Below are positions 45,847 to 58,420 of a stretch of 64,000 nucleotides of DNA, piece by piece; position 1 is the stretch's first letter, and every line of letters starts with the position of its first letter. Below the pieces are notes generated by a model, which was given only the letters and a program-made list of their open reading frames with translations, was not told the origin of the DNA and did no database searches. The stretch is from NCBI GenBank assembly GCA_903813345.2, contig CAIIXF020000008.1, positions 26,208,822 to 26,272,821 on the forward strand, in the 5' to 3' direction. The stretch comes from Owenia fusiformis (Eukaryota > Annelida > Polychaeta > Sabellida > Oweniidae). Both the position numbers and the translations under genes were made by a program.

Positions 45847-48800
45847 TGATTATCTTGGAAATATATCTGAGCTTTCAGACTCACAGAGCAATTTAGTACT
45901 CTTTGATAATACTTGTTGATTATAAGTTATATGTACCACATTCACACACCTTATTGAAACAATAAGGTTATCAACAATATAACACTACTTATCAGAGACA
46001 CGTTTTAATTGGGTTGACATGGTCTTTGAACAGGAAGTCGGATTTCAAGAGATCAGGATGAATAGTAACACTAATAATTTGACCTCTTTATCAGACAATT
46101 TTAAGCCAAAACAAATAAGTCAAGTTCTACATTTTTGATACAATACTCGTCTAAGATAAGAGTATTCTAAGATAAGATATTGACCATTAACGACCTAATA
46201 ATATTGAGTATTTGTTTGTGGTATCAATAGTTAGAACGTAGCCCTGGCTACAGTAAAACTGGTAGTTAGTATCTAATAGATTCTATGTTTTTAAATCTGT
46301 ATACGAAAAACACCTCTCATTGACCTTTAGCCAGTGAAAAGGTGCTCAATTGAACATGTTTTGCTGTATGTTGTTTGGTTTGAAGAGTTACATGTTATAT
46401 TACGCTATGTAAATGAACTCGTTTGGCCATAGTATATAGGCCTTCATCCATCAGGATCTCAGAAGTTGATATATGCCAGAGATGCAACTTTTAAGATATG
46501 GAAAGCTAATGGTTTACTCGGATGTTGATGCATTTTTGAGGTTTCTATGTTCATGCTTCTATACATATATTTCTGTGTTGTTCAATGTTTTGTTATAATA
46601 GTTAGGCATTAAGGTTATTTTTTTTTCATTTTTGATAGGAAATGTCTATTCCAGTCGGGAAAAAGGAATCGGTTGTTTGGGGATGTGGTTGTGAGAAATG
46701 ACCATGTTTTTGTTCCAAATCTAGATGGGTTTGCTGCATGAGTGGTCAGTCTTGTCTCGTACCCAGTGATAAATTTGTAAACCCCTGCCAATTTGATTTT
46801 CTCCCAAAATTGTCCTGAATTATGTATCCTTATTTTCATGGGTCTTCTCTTTTGGAAATATTGATAACTCATTTTATTTTTAATGACTGTGTTCGAATAT
46901 GTCTATTGAACATAAGGTATGACGACCTGAAAGAACACGCAATAATAATTAGCATTATTATAGAATCAGTTAATCCATTGTTGACATTATTTAGAATCTG
47001 GTTACTCATTAGTCCACATATTGATTTGCCTCTGATTCAATATACCCATGATTAAGGCAAGTCTTTTCTATTCTATTTTGACTCAGTTATAAGAAAGAGG
47101 ATATTGAACTTTTACATGTGGAAAGTTTGTAAAGGGGTCTAAAAGTCTAGATAGCACCCTGCTAATTTGAAACCCCTGCCTTGTGATCATTTTTTGGAAT
47201 TCAAATTAAAGATTAATTTGAAGTAGTTAAACATTGGGTCATTGGGAAAAAGGTTCTACTGTTTCACATATTTTACGAAATCCTGGAATAATTGAACATA
47301 CCAAGCAATATATCTAAATTATAGGAAATTCTGATTTTCCCCTGCTTCCATGTGGAAAACTATTTACACTGTGATAGTGATGACTCATTCTGTTTTTACT
47401 GAATAATTGATCAGCACAAATATCCCTTGTAAGGAATAAGAATCCCATGAATAGAAAATAACATGGAAAGATATAATTGTATTGTGTCTTGGTTACCGGC
47501 ACATTTTGGCAAGCAATACCTTATTGATATATTCGGAATTTCCATATTTTACATTCAGAGACAGAGCTGGTACACAGATATACAAGTACAAGTATATCCA
47601 AGTTGTGGACTACCTATTAGTTAAACATCCAAATTATAGTTGAATTACATAATGAACTCACAAATTTGTTTGAAATGGAATTGAACCCAGGGTCAAGGAT
47701 AGTGGTAAACCTGGCTCTGCCAATGAGACATAGCAGGGAGACTTGTATAATATTGCAAAGAATGAAGTAATATTTAGTAAAAAGATGATATTGATGCTAC
47801 ATATTGCATCATACTTACTTCACTTTTCTGATTGATATTGATGGTGTTTCAAAGATGATGCTGACAAAATTCAGGAGTTTTTTTAATTTTATTTATAATT
47901 ATAATGTGTATGTTCCATATACAGTGTTCCCTTTACACATAGAACTGAAATCTAGCCCTGAGTGACATCACATGGAAGCAGGACTGATTTGAACTGGAAG
48001 ATAACAAAGCTGAATGTCTTTTTTCAGGAATAATTTTATGTATTTTATTTATTTTAAAACCAAATAACACCAACAATTACTGATCCAGGACAGTGCTAAC
48101 TCGGGTCAGTCTAAAGTCTCATCCATAATGGTATGCAAGGGTTATGTTTGGGAATTTGATTTGAAATTTATTTGGCTTCAGGTTTGATTTAACGTTGTTA
48201 ACCTTTACAGTGATTAATTTACAGGTCAAGAAAGTGTAAGTATATTGCTTTGGAATAAACCAAAGGATATAAGGTTAGACTCCCATTTCCCATTAACTTT
48301 TTCTAATTGTGGTTACAGATATTAATTACGTAGCAATGTCTATAAGATAAATACACAATATATAAGATACAAAATTAAAAATGTAATATGCTATAGTTTC
48401 TCAGTTCATTAATTAAACCAGTATACATCCTTTGCCTATCCTAGGTTGTATTACAGTCATATAGTCATATATCATACAGTCATATTGTCAATGAGTCATG
48501 CTCAAGCGCATCCTCTATAACAAAGCTATCATCATGCCTTTGCTGTATATATTTTTCAAATTTCATTGATTTTTTTTGTTATTATTATAAATTGAATATC
48601 AGGGGTTGATACCCACATGCATCTTAGTATTAAACTGTGAACTATTCTCTGCTTTGTAGCTATGAACATATTTTTCTCATTGAAAGCAAGGTTTTATGGC
48701 AATGATTTATTGATATTATAAAGAGGCATTCTTACAAAGAGGGGAGCATTTTGCTACCTCATGATAATTTTTTTACATTGTATTATAATTGTGTTATCTA

Positions 48801-48883
48801 TGCTTACTTTATATCTATGCACCAACTGTCAATTCCAGCTATTATGGTAAAGGTGTCCTGTTGCCATAGCCTAGTACATTATG
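45847..48883. other. Intronic, no feature seen
   Basis: AT-rich intron DNA. Frames near 46615, 46822 and 47314 are short and unrecognisable. Confidence 0.5.
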
Positions 48884-49075
48884 CAGGCTGGTGCCTATCA
48901 GGGAGAGGGGGTTCCAAGCTCGGGCCTTAAAATTCTTTCAAAATTATGCAGTTCTTTATTTACCATTCTGAGCACTGTTCAAGTGATTTTGGGCCAAAAG
49001 TGACAAATATAACCTATTCTACCCTGGAATTTTATGAAAAGTGAACTCTCCTGGCAAAAGCTGGCTATAGACCAG
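48884..49075. mobile_element. Decayed CAG...CTG MITE, inverted orientation
   Basis: The right part, read in reverse (CTGGTCTATAGCCAGCTTTTGCC), and the middle words ATTCTGAGCA, AAGTGATTTTGGGCC and GTGAACTCTCCTGGCAAAAG match the family at 26054 in reverse complement. The ends are diverged and no target duplication is left. Confidence 0.65.
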
Positions 49076-49941
49076 ACAGTTGTGGAACATTTTGATTTAT
49101 CAGAGTCTCTCTCCATCTAAGGCTTCTGAGATAGTACTCTATAAAGATACTGGCTGTAGATCCCATAACCTTGAATGAATGTTGAATTTGTTGAATGACA
49201 AAATTGATATTTGAGAAAAATGGTAGATCTTATTCCATCCTAAAAATGCCAAAAAGGCCTGTTGTCTGTGTGAAGCTTAAGTATCGTGGTAGTTGTTCAT
49301 AGTCTTCAAAACCTGAACCTATAGAAAACAAAATTAGATCTTAGAGAATCTAATGCAAACTTTTATACATGACCCAAAAGTTTTAGCTTATCCATCTTAT
49401 CCATTTGCATACAGTTAAAGGCCATTCAGCCAAATTCAAGCAGAGTAAATATTGTACTTCTTCCCATCAGCATGCGTCAATGAAGTTATCATTCCATTCT
49501 TACACAGTTTGAGCCTGTTACAGCAACATGTTCCAAGAACATAATACGAATAACTTTGGTATGACTTGGGGGTAACATGTAACATATGATAAAAGATGAA
49601 TGATTCAGTGATGTAATATAAGAAAATCTGACATCAAAACAAGCTTCGTCAGAAATTATTTAACTGAAACATCAATAAAATACATCAGAGCAGAATTGCA
49701 TCAGAATGTAGAAAATCTTTAATTAGACTAGTCCTAAATTACTGGTAAATGAATGAATGAATGAAAGAATTAATGTGTATGCTATAATAATGTTAGTGTG
49801 CATGTAATTCCTGTGCTATATTTTCATAAGACGTCAATTGAAGTGTATTTAAAGACTTCATTATTTCATTCACATTTCCTTTTATTGTTGTCCATTGTTG
49901 AAAGCAGCATTCTTCGGCCTAATATTTTGCATTCAGCTTAT
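49076..49941. other. Intronic, no feature seen
   Basis: AT-rich intron DNA with a short GAAT-type simple repeat near 49750 (AATGAATGAATGAATG). Confidence 0.5.
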
Positions 49942-50107
49942 AAGTCTAGTTATAAACTACCCTCTGCCTAGTATAGACTAAATTACAGTTTAGGCAGTCA
50001 TGCCCCCATGACTGGTACCCATGACAGCCTGGGGTCATGAATAATTTCAAACCTACCGGACTGACCTGTTCACAACCAATCAGTGAGCTGGAAGGATTGA
50101 TAGGCGT
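49942..50107. mobile_element. Left part of a TACCCTG-family element
   Basis: AGTCTAGTTATAAACTACCC, CTGCCTAGTATAGAC, ATGCCCCCATGACTGGTACC and ACAACCAATCAGTGAGCTGG follow the first 150 bp of the 43701 copy. The extreme left end is missing. The match runs directly into the 47-bp satellite. Confidence 0.8.
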
Positions 50108-50470
50108 GTTCTTCCTCAAATATTGGCCTTTGTGTTCATATGATTTACAAGTTTGTTCTTGTTCAAATATTGCCCTTTGTGTTCATATGATTTATAAGTG
50201 TGTTCTTGTTCAAATATTGCCCTTTGTGTTCATATAATTGAAAGGTGTGTTCTTGCTCAAATATTGCCCTTTGTGTTCATATGATTTATAAGTTTGTTCT
50301 TGTTCAAATATTGCCCTTTGTGTTCATATGATTTATAAGTGTGTTCTTGTTCAAATATTGCCTTTTGTGTTCATATAATTGAAAGGTGTGTTCTTGCTCA
50401 TATATTGCCCTTTGTGTTCATATGATTGATAGGTGTGTTCTTGTTCAAATATTGCCCTTTGTATTTTCCT
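50108..50470. repeat. 47-bp satellite, about 7.7 units
   Basis: Units of GTTCTTGTTCAAATATTGCC, then CTTTGTGTTCATATGATTTA, then TAAGTGT start at 50108, 50155, 50202 and so on at 47-bp steps. A minority variant reads ATAATTGAAAGG at the end. Since 47 is not a multiple of three, the frame at 50037-50237 is not a protein repeat. Confidence 0.93.
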
Positions 50471-50532
50471 ATTATCATTTCCTTTATACTAAATGTGTAG
50501 AATATTCATGGACACTTTTGTATTGTAATATA

Positions 50533-51030
50533 CAGTAAAACATGTCTAATCCGAATGCCATTTAAGCGTTCAGATTGGGAGGTGTTCACATAAACATTTC
50601 GATGTTTTTGCATTCGTGACATTCCGGATTCTGAAGAAATGTGAACACATTCTCAGTAGATATTTATAGTTCATTTGGCCACATAGCTTTATGGCATTTG
50701 AAATTTGAAAATTTGATTTAAATGAATCTAGTCATGCTGGAAAGCCCTATTATAATCAAGACCATTCAAGTTTTTCCCAAAGTTTTGATATCAGAACAAC
50801 ATTTGAGCAACTTTGTATGAAACATGTGAAATTTTATGAAAGGTGTTCATATAAGATAAGTTCAGATAAGTGTTCAAATATGACTGTTCACTGTTCAAAT
50901 TGAGAGGTGTTCACATTTCAAGTTTTTTCTAACATGGGAGTCAATGGGTGGAAAAATAGAACCAAAAAAAGATTGTTCAGATTGGGAGGTGTTCGGATTA
51001 GCCAGGTGTTCAGATAAACAGGTTTTACTG
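50533..51030. mobile_element. 498-bp TA-flanked MITE (mariner-like)
   Basis: The ends CAGTAAAACATGTCTAATCC and, in reverse, CAGTAAAACCTGTTTATCTG are inverted repeats, with TA on both sides (50531-50532 and 51031-51032). The interior repeats words of the type TTCAGATTGGGAGGTGTTC. There is no transposase. Fragments resembling it occur near 6315, 22570 and 56592. Confidence 0.85.
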
Positions 51031-51032
51031 TA

Positions 51033-53171
51033 CAGTACTCAGTTGAGTTAAGAATACTGAGATAACCTCCCTGTTAATCTGCTTAACAATGCTTTGCTGT
51101 TTGATTAATTAGATGTAACATTCTACATAAGCAGAATACTATGAATAAATACATCATTGATTGTGCAACTCTCCCTCTGGGCTTTGATACCAGAATTTTC
51201 TTTATATAATTTGAGGAGTGTAAGATAATGATGGCTTGGTATAATTTGAAGATTTGTGCTGTCCCATGCCCCATAACCACTGTGCAGATATGCTCTCATT
51301 TTGTTCAAGATTCTCTATACGTACATCTCTACTTTATGGCCATAGGATAAGCATGGGTTGAGATTGAGAGGGGTTTAAGAATTACAAAAAATTATAAACC
51401 TTTTGGGAGCATTATTATTAAGTAATGATTACCATTTGAGCCCACTGAAATGTTACCATTCAGAAATTCATGCAGTGAATCCTACTCTTTGTTGTATTTA
51501 AGAATTTTGTGGTCTCATATCAAGCCTTGCTATGTGTGAATATGCTCTAACTTTATCATCTTTATCAGTTCAGGTGTAGTATGGCTTTATTTGAAGGGAA
51601 TAACATAACATACATAATTGTAAAAAGATGATTGCTGATGTTAACTACCAGGGGTTTCACTAGAATTTCTCTCAACAGGCTAAATAAATGAAAACAACAG
51701 CAAAATTAATGAAAATCATAAATTTAACATGGAAAAGTTAATAAGTCCCTAAAAACATCAGGCGATTTTGTGAAAACAACTGGAGAAAATCGCCTGTTGC
51801 CTGCTGTTAATGAAACCCCTGACTACCCAGATGAAGTTAAGCAGCAACATGAATTATTAGAAAGTTTAGTATGGCAACAACTGCCCTAGTAGTAACCATT
51901 TGTAACTATTTGTATAAACAAGCTGATCCAATGAATTCTAAAAATAAACAGACTTAGAAAAGTTCATTTGTCAATAAACTGCTATTGTCCAAAGAGTTTC
52001 ACATTATGCTGTGTTTACGTTATGACAAATCAACAAAAAATACTACTCATATGAAACACTCTACATGACAGAAATGAAAATCTCAATGTGTTAAGTGTCA
52101 CGAATGCAAATGTGTAAATATAGCAGCTTTAATATAATGGATGTTTACCCGGTTGAATGTGACCTTTTATAGCAGTTTATGAATGAAAATCATAAATGTG
52201 CGCTAGTAGTGTTTTTCAGTATTCAGATTTTGATTTATATGACTGGTTACTATTCTATTAAATATGGTATGTTTAATGGTCTGGTTTCACTTCCTATTTT
52301 CAAGTTTATATTATTCAGTAGGGAGTTTGTTCTGGGTAAAGCTTTTTTTTTATTTTACTGGAGTAAGGATGTTTTTGATAAGCATGAAGTTGTCATTTTA
52401 ACATTTTCTGCTGTCTCTTATTCAGTATATTAGTTTATATGAAATATTAATCATTTCGTGATGAAATAGTAACCACCACTACATGATTGTTATGTTGGAA
52501 TATGATATGAAGTCCTTTCAATCAGTCTATCCGATGACAGTATTAAGGCTCCATTGAAATAACTTACTAATTTTGGAATTGACAACGAAAGACAAAACAT
52601 CATCAGAATATTAGCTTAGCCTTTTCAGAAGTACACTGACTTTTTTCAGTTTTACGAAAACATTGAACAATATTTATCAAGGTAGATTGCAGGAGTATTA
52701 CCTTCACAGTTGTTTTGAACGTTCTGTTTGTTTTACCTCTTATAAGATGGCATATAGCTGTTTACTGACATTTACAGTATGTAGTTTGCTGTCTAGTCTC
52801 TGATAAAAAAGTGTGTTTACAAGTGAATATGACATACGAGGGTTTGTACAAGAGCTCTATTATAAAATGATGGCAGATTGTGCACAATAAATGTTGAAAT
52901 GACCTTGAGAAAATTTGGTTCTTTTTGATTTCAATCACTCAATATAATAGCTACAGAGGTATGAAGTAATGCCTGGGTATTTCCCTATCACAACTGCCTG
53001 TTTGGTAGATTTCCCTGGGGTACCCCCAAGTTAATATACATTTAAAAAACTCTGAGGAAGTTTTAATAAACATTCGTTCATATTCTACTCAATTTGCCAT
53101 ATTAATATTTAAATGTGAATAATTAGCTAATGAAAACACAATGAAATTCTGCGCTAATGTGAAAAAGTCAG
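51033..53171. other. Intronic, no feature seen
   Basis: AT-rich intron DNA. Near 51650-51830, words such as GCGATTTTGTGAAAACAACT and AAAATCGCCTGTTGCCTG form a small inverted feature. Frames such as 52179-52433 are hydrophobic by base composition only. Confidence 0.5.
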
Positions 53172-53248
53172 TCCCCAAGTAGGGATCAAACCCACGACCC
53201 CTAGCTTTCCGGACGAGTGCTCTATAGCATTCTACAGGCTAATGAGTC
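53172..53248 (-). pseudogene. tRNA-derived sequence (SINE head or tRNA pseudogene)
   Basis: Read on the minus strand, the segment ends GGGGTCGTGGGTTTGATCCC. This is a T-arm with the polymerase III B box (GGTTTGATCCC at 53182-53192). Before it comes TAGAGCACTCGTCCGGAAAG, which looks like a D-arm end and anticodon arm, and an A-box-like TTAGCCTGTAGAATGC. The acceptor stem does not pair, and stems have mismatches. So it is more likely the head of a tRNA-related SINE than a working tRNA. Confidence 0.6.
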
Positions 53249-56171
53249 CATAACAATGGATGAAACATTCTGAGAATGTCTGAAAGTAGGGGTCATCGTA
53301 ACTGCTTCTGTAGTCAGTTTGGCAAGAATGATGAAAGTCAAAGAAGGAATTAAGGAATTAAGGAATTAGCATTTTCAAAATCTGGCAGACTTAAAGTGCG
53401 ACTTTTTAATGTAGATTAAAAAGTTCAAAGATTTGCAATTCTACAAAGAAAATAATAAAAGTTCTTGTATTAGAAAACAATGCACAGAATTTAAATATGT
53501 CATAAATATAGGAAAATTTAAGTCTGGTGGAACAATTCTCTTAAAATCTCACTAAAAATGTGTACCAGAAATAAGAAAATCTCATTGAGTACATGTATAT
53601 TAAGGGAAGATGTACAAGTAAGAAAACTTGAATTACTCCTACTCCAATGGCCCTCTAATTTATTCACTCATCATTTTACTATTATACATATTGCCTTATA
53701 ATCTTACAAGTTATTGAATGATTTGAAGTGCAATACAGGATACAAATATATGATGTGCTTGAAATTACATTTTAACCAAGGCTGTCGATCCTTCAAAATC
53801 TAGTCGCGATGCAGTTATGTGCATATAAGGATTGGGCATTCTTAAGGGAGATTACGGCAAGATAAACATAAAGGGTCTATGAAGTCTTAACCTTCATACC
53901 AAACATGAATGTTTTGACTGTTTCAAGTCTATAATCTATTTATATTGCAGTTTTATTCACAACTTTAAGTATGGTCTAATAAGATTTAAGTAAGGCTAAG
54001 ACGAGTTATTTGTATTCTAAATACAGTTATTAACAGATTGTAGGTTTTCAGACATTAATAATGAATAATGTTGGGACTGCCGAAATCAAATCAAAAGTCC
54101 CGGGTCAAATCCCCGGGGATTTAAAAGACAAATTTCGCGACGATAAATGTTCGTGATTTTACTACATTCGCGAACAAAGCGAAATTAAATCGCACGCAAA
54201 CAATACCCGGAGTACAGTAAATGTTCAATTAAAGTTTTTGTTGATAGAATGGAGGAAATTTGGAGACTTGTAAAATGTGCAAAAACGTGAAATGAATACA
54301 AATTTATAACACTTTTTATGTAGTCAAGAAATCGAGACTATACATTGATCACTGCAGAGTCATTCAGGATGTTGAATGGCAAAGAATCAACAGACAGTGA
54401 TATAATAAAACAAATATTTCACTCTGCTTTCGGTGAATAACTGTGACACTTTCACAAGATGAAGATGCACAGGCATTCACCTCAGTAAAAAGAAATATTT
54501 GTTCAATACATATTCGAAAAGTTAATAGGTAAGATTTTGTAATTCACAGACACACTTTCACATATAAGAAACCCTGTGTGTCTCCTTCCTAGTATATGGG
54601 GATTAATTCTATCCAAAGGAATCAATTTGAATCGTTTGAATCCAAACCCAATATTAAACATAAATCGCTGTACCTATAAATCAATGAGTACATTCCTCAT
54701 GCAAAGCATTATAAGCGGATAACCTATTTTACTTGTTTCTGTTTATAAAGCTTTATTGACAAAACTAAACATAGTTTGGCACTCAAGTATTTGCTGGTTC
54801 TATACCTCTTAGACTGATAAAAAGTTTTTGACAATATTTTTTTAAACATTCTTCTAACTGAATAAAAAAACATCCTGTTCTCTCATTCATAGTTGGTTGT
54901 TTCTTTTACACAATATATGCAAGTCTATACCTCAGAGAGACAGGCTTCTTGGATTGTTGTTTTGTTTTTGTGTTTTCTATTCCATCATCGTCTCTTCTTA
55001 TGGATACTTTTTAAAGGACTATGATCAGTAAATCATAGCAGAGAATATGCTTTTAAGAATAGACCAAAACAACAGCCTGGATTACCAAAGGACTTACTTG
55101 ACCCTTGGAGTGAAACTCATAAAGTGAGGTGAATACTTACATACTTGTATGAAATGTTATTTATTGGAATGTTGGAGAAAATCTATTTTATTCTCCCAAA
55201 GTCAACCTTCCCCTGAAAAATTCCCTAAAATCTTGATGTTTCATATGTTTAAACTTTTGTGTGTTGAGGAAAAGATCGGGCATGACACACAAAAAGAAAA
55301 TTTGTTTTAGATGAGTTTTTGACTGAAGATACATTTTTCTGACTGAAGTGTTTGAAGATGTATTTATACAGAGGTAGATTGATTTACATGTGTGTTTGAT
55401 AAATGTTTGACTAAAATGTTTATACTAGGTTAGGTTTAGTAAGTTTATAAACTGAACCAGAGGTAAACATATGTCACCCATAAGCTTGCTATTTGTGTCT
55501 CATGAACCTGGTCATTGTGACCAAGCCCCTGGTTATTGCAGTGATACAGCCTAATTATTGACTTCAATACACTCAATTTTCCACAATCATGTTGAATTTC
55601 TTGAGGCAATGTCAGATGTGTCAGTCAACAATTCATTTGATAATATAGGCACAATGTCAGCATTTTTGTATGATTTCATCATTGAGTGATAGTGTATAAT
55701 ATTATACAGTGTCAGAATCATGATGAGGTCATGTTTTGTCCTATGCTGATTTGTGTTTTTAATGGGAGACTACCTGGGAAGAGTACTATGTAGTAGAATG
55801 TAGATATATTTGAGGATGGCATATTAATGTTAACTGTCTGCTAAGTTATATTTATGTCTATGCAGCATAGCTCAGCATGATTACATGTACTTAGAATCAG
55901 AGTAGTGTACGCAGCAATATGGTTAGACCTTTTATATCTCAACCATGCTTTAGAGTTTCTTGTGGAGAACAACCATAGTATAGGTCTGGGTCAAGATGTT
56001 CAATACAAGGCCAGCATGACCACTCTGGTGATATCTGGTTTGTTTATCAGTTGTAAAAACATAATGGCCTTGGATATCTCATATAACATCCCTCAATATC
56101 ATATCATGCTTATATTCAAAATGTTGAATTGTATGTATAGTGTACATTGATATTTGCCACTCTGGTTTTAT
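53249..56171. other. Intronic, mostly plain, one CpG-bearing repeat
   Basis: At about 54095-54215 a stretch with TCCCGGGTCAAATCCCCGGG and TTTCGCGAC...TTCGCGAACAAAGCGAAA differs sharply from its AT-rich surroundings. It holds several small inverted repeats and resembles a short dispersed element. I see no genes in the rest. Confidence 0.45.
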
Positions 56172-56198
56172 TATGTCACCACCACAAGCGGTGACATA
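56172..56198. repeat. Palindromic element end TATGTCACC...GGTGACATA
   Basis: TATGTCACC, nine bases, then GGTGACATA, followed by TTGTTAT. The same design occurs at 57980-58007 (TATGTCACC...GTGGTGATATATTGTTAT). A similar but different one, TATCCC...GGGATA, occurs at about 58420. These look like the starts of related dispersed elements. Confidence 0.65.
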
Positions 56199-56591
56199 TT
56201 GTTATAGTCTCCAAGTTTTTTGTGGATGATGTTCAGTGTCTGATGTCTGTAACAAATGTCAGGTGGTGACATTTTGCATGTTAATGCCTTGCTTTCTGAT
56301 GTTGCTATACCTCACAAGAACACTGTAATATATGACACCTATAACCTTGTGCTAATGTATTTATACACTTAACAACTGTCATGTTACCAAGATCATGACT
56401 TACTTATTAACAGTATATGTGTACCACTATCATGATTTAAGACTTAAGTCGTGATTTTTGTAAGTTAATTATGTTTACCTTTCAAATTTTATTTGTGTTA
56501 ATTTTATCATTAGTAAGATTAAAAAATCATGCTACTGTGTTACTATTACCATCCCCTTCTCCACTTTCCCCCTGTTTACGTTTCCTAAGCA

Positions 56592-56762
56592 CAGTAAAAC
56601 TTGTCTAAGTGGAACACCTTTGTTACCTTTAACAAAAAGTGTTCCACTTGTGAGGTGTTCCACTTGCGAGGTGTTCCACTTATAGAAGTTCATTAAGTCA
56701 GTTGTTCTTTGAACTCTAAAGTGTTCCACTTCTAGAGGTGTTCCACTTTACATGGTTCACTG
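56592..56762. mobile_element. 171-bp CAGTAAAAC MITE with GTGTTCCACTT words
   Basis: The left end CAGTAAAACTTGTCTAAGTG and, in reverse, the right end CAGTGAACCATGTAAAGTG are inverted and diverged. The interior repeats GAGGTGTTCCACTT. The design is the same as the element at 50533, but with other internal words and no clear TA on the outside. Confidence 0.6.
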
Positions 56763-56792
56763 CTACTTCATACTGGTATTAATTCCTTGGTT

Positions 56793-57825
56793 AGATCTAC
56801 ACGCCCGGTGATCGTGAATATGGGACGGAGGGGGGGAACAGGCAATTTCCGCTAGAAAATTCAACAAATCTGGTAAAATTATTTTTTCAAGACAGAGTTT
56901 ACGATTGAATTGCAAATTGAATAAGCGCACGGTATGATAAAATATGTTAGGTATTCTAGGATTATTTTTCAACCGATACTCTTTTAAGATATAAGATCTA
57001 TTAAAAAAGGCGCAACGCAACCAACGTGCAAAAGTCAAAGTTTTTGCTATAAATCAAGCAACAATGGACTACAGGACCTGTAATAAATACTTGTAAGTGA
57101 TGTTATCATAACTAAATTAATGGCATTACTGAATTTATAAAATAAGTTTCCATTCGTAAAATAAAAAATAATCGAAAATAATTAAAATGGGACGGAGGGG
57201 GGGGGGACGGAGGGGGGGAGTAATAATTCTATAAAGTGAAACAACTTCACACGAATTCTTGTATTTGAAAAATGAACTCATTAACTTCGTAAGAAACTGG
57301 ATGATATACCCCTGGAGACTGAAAAATGGGGACATTTGGAGTAAAAGGACTTAAAGTCACGAAACATCTCTAATCATGTCTTATATACATATTGCTCCCC
57401 CCCTCCGTCCCTTCCCCCCCTCCGTCCCAAATTCATTATTTCGATTATTTTTTATTTCACATATGGAAACTTATTTTTTAAATTCAGCAATGACATTAAT
57501 TTAGTTATGATAACATCACTTACAAGTATTTATTACAGGTCGTCCAGACCATTGTTGCTTTACTTGATTTATAGCAAAAACGTTGATTTGTGCCTGTTGA
57601 TGGCCTTGCGCCTTTTTTAATAGATCTCATACCTTAGATGCGTATCGTTTCAGAAAAAATCCCAGAAAACCTAACATATTCTACCATACCGTGCGCCTAT
57701 CCATTTAGCAATTCAATAGTAAACTTTTTCTTGAAAAAATAAATCTTCCAGATTTGTTGAATTTCCTAGCAGAAATTGCCTGCTCCCCCCTCCATCCCAT
57801 ATTCACGATCACCGGGTGTGATCTA
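56793..57825. mobile_element. 1.03-kb foldback element with about 430-bp arms
   Basis: The left arm (about 56793-57224) and right arm (about 57390-57825) are inverted copies over their whole length. Examples are CCCGGTGATCGTGAATATGG with CATATTCACGATCACCGGG, GTAAGTGATGTTATCATAAC with TTATGATAACATCACTTAC, and paired GGGACGGAGGGGGG tracts near the centre. The spacer is about 165 bp. Arms differ by scattered substitutions. The frames at 56763-57038 and 57754-58095 both contain LLNFLAEIACSP, or its remains, because they lie in the two arms. No transposase is seen. Confidence 0.9.
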
Positions 57826-57979
57826 GTATTTAATTGGCTTCTCACTGAGAATATCCTTAAGGCTGAGACTCTTTTTGATCACTTGGTAGGTTCAATAGTC
57901 AATTCAACGGGTGTAGTAGTCAGAGCTCCATTTTCACATTTTATATTTTTAACAGTAAGTCAAAAAATGATAGTGTTAT

Positions 57980-58007
57980 TATGTCACCACCAAAAAGTGG
58001 TGATATA
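57980..58007. repeat. Palindromic element end, second copy
   Basis: TATGTCACCACC, four bases, then GTGGTGATATA: the second example of the 56172 palindrome, followed by the same TTGTTAT. Confidence 0.65.
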
Positions 58008-58420
58008 TTGTTATTCTGAAAAAGTACTGCCAATTTTCCATAGGAGAGCGTGGGTCATGTCTATAGAGCATCATGGGACCTGTTTCTTTCTTTAATACGT
58101 TAACAATTCTTGCTGAATGATATTATTTCCTTTGGGGGATGTGTCAGTTATATTTCATTAGAAAAATATGATGTTGAACAGTTGCCAGTGTTGTGTTCTG
58201 TGTTTAACATTCTAAATGATCATTGATAGTATCTACTGATATTTCTAAATCTCACAAGTTAGATAGTTGGTTGAGTTAGGTAGTTGGACAAAAGATCTGA
58301 GGAGTGATCATTTCAATATATAGTTCCTGGAGTTAATGATGGACTGAACCAGCTATAATGATATTACACATAATACAATATATGTTCAAAATTAATAGAA
58401 TAAGCTCACATGTTTCTTAT

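Noticed and set aside
50037-50237. Cys-rich 66-codon frame (CSCSNIALCVHMIYK)
   Set aside because: It runs from an element fragment into the 47-bp satellite, whose unit length cannot keep a frame.
52179-52433. 84-codon hydrophobic frame as a small membrane protein
   Set aside because: The hydrophobicity follows from T-rich intron DNA; there is no conserved motif or splice support.
53172-53248. Functional tRNA gene
   Set aside because: The B box is good, but the acceptor stem does not pair and the D and anticodon arms have mismatches; a SINE head is likelier.
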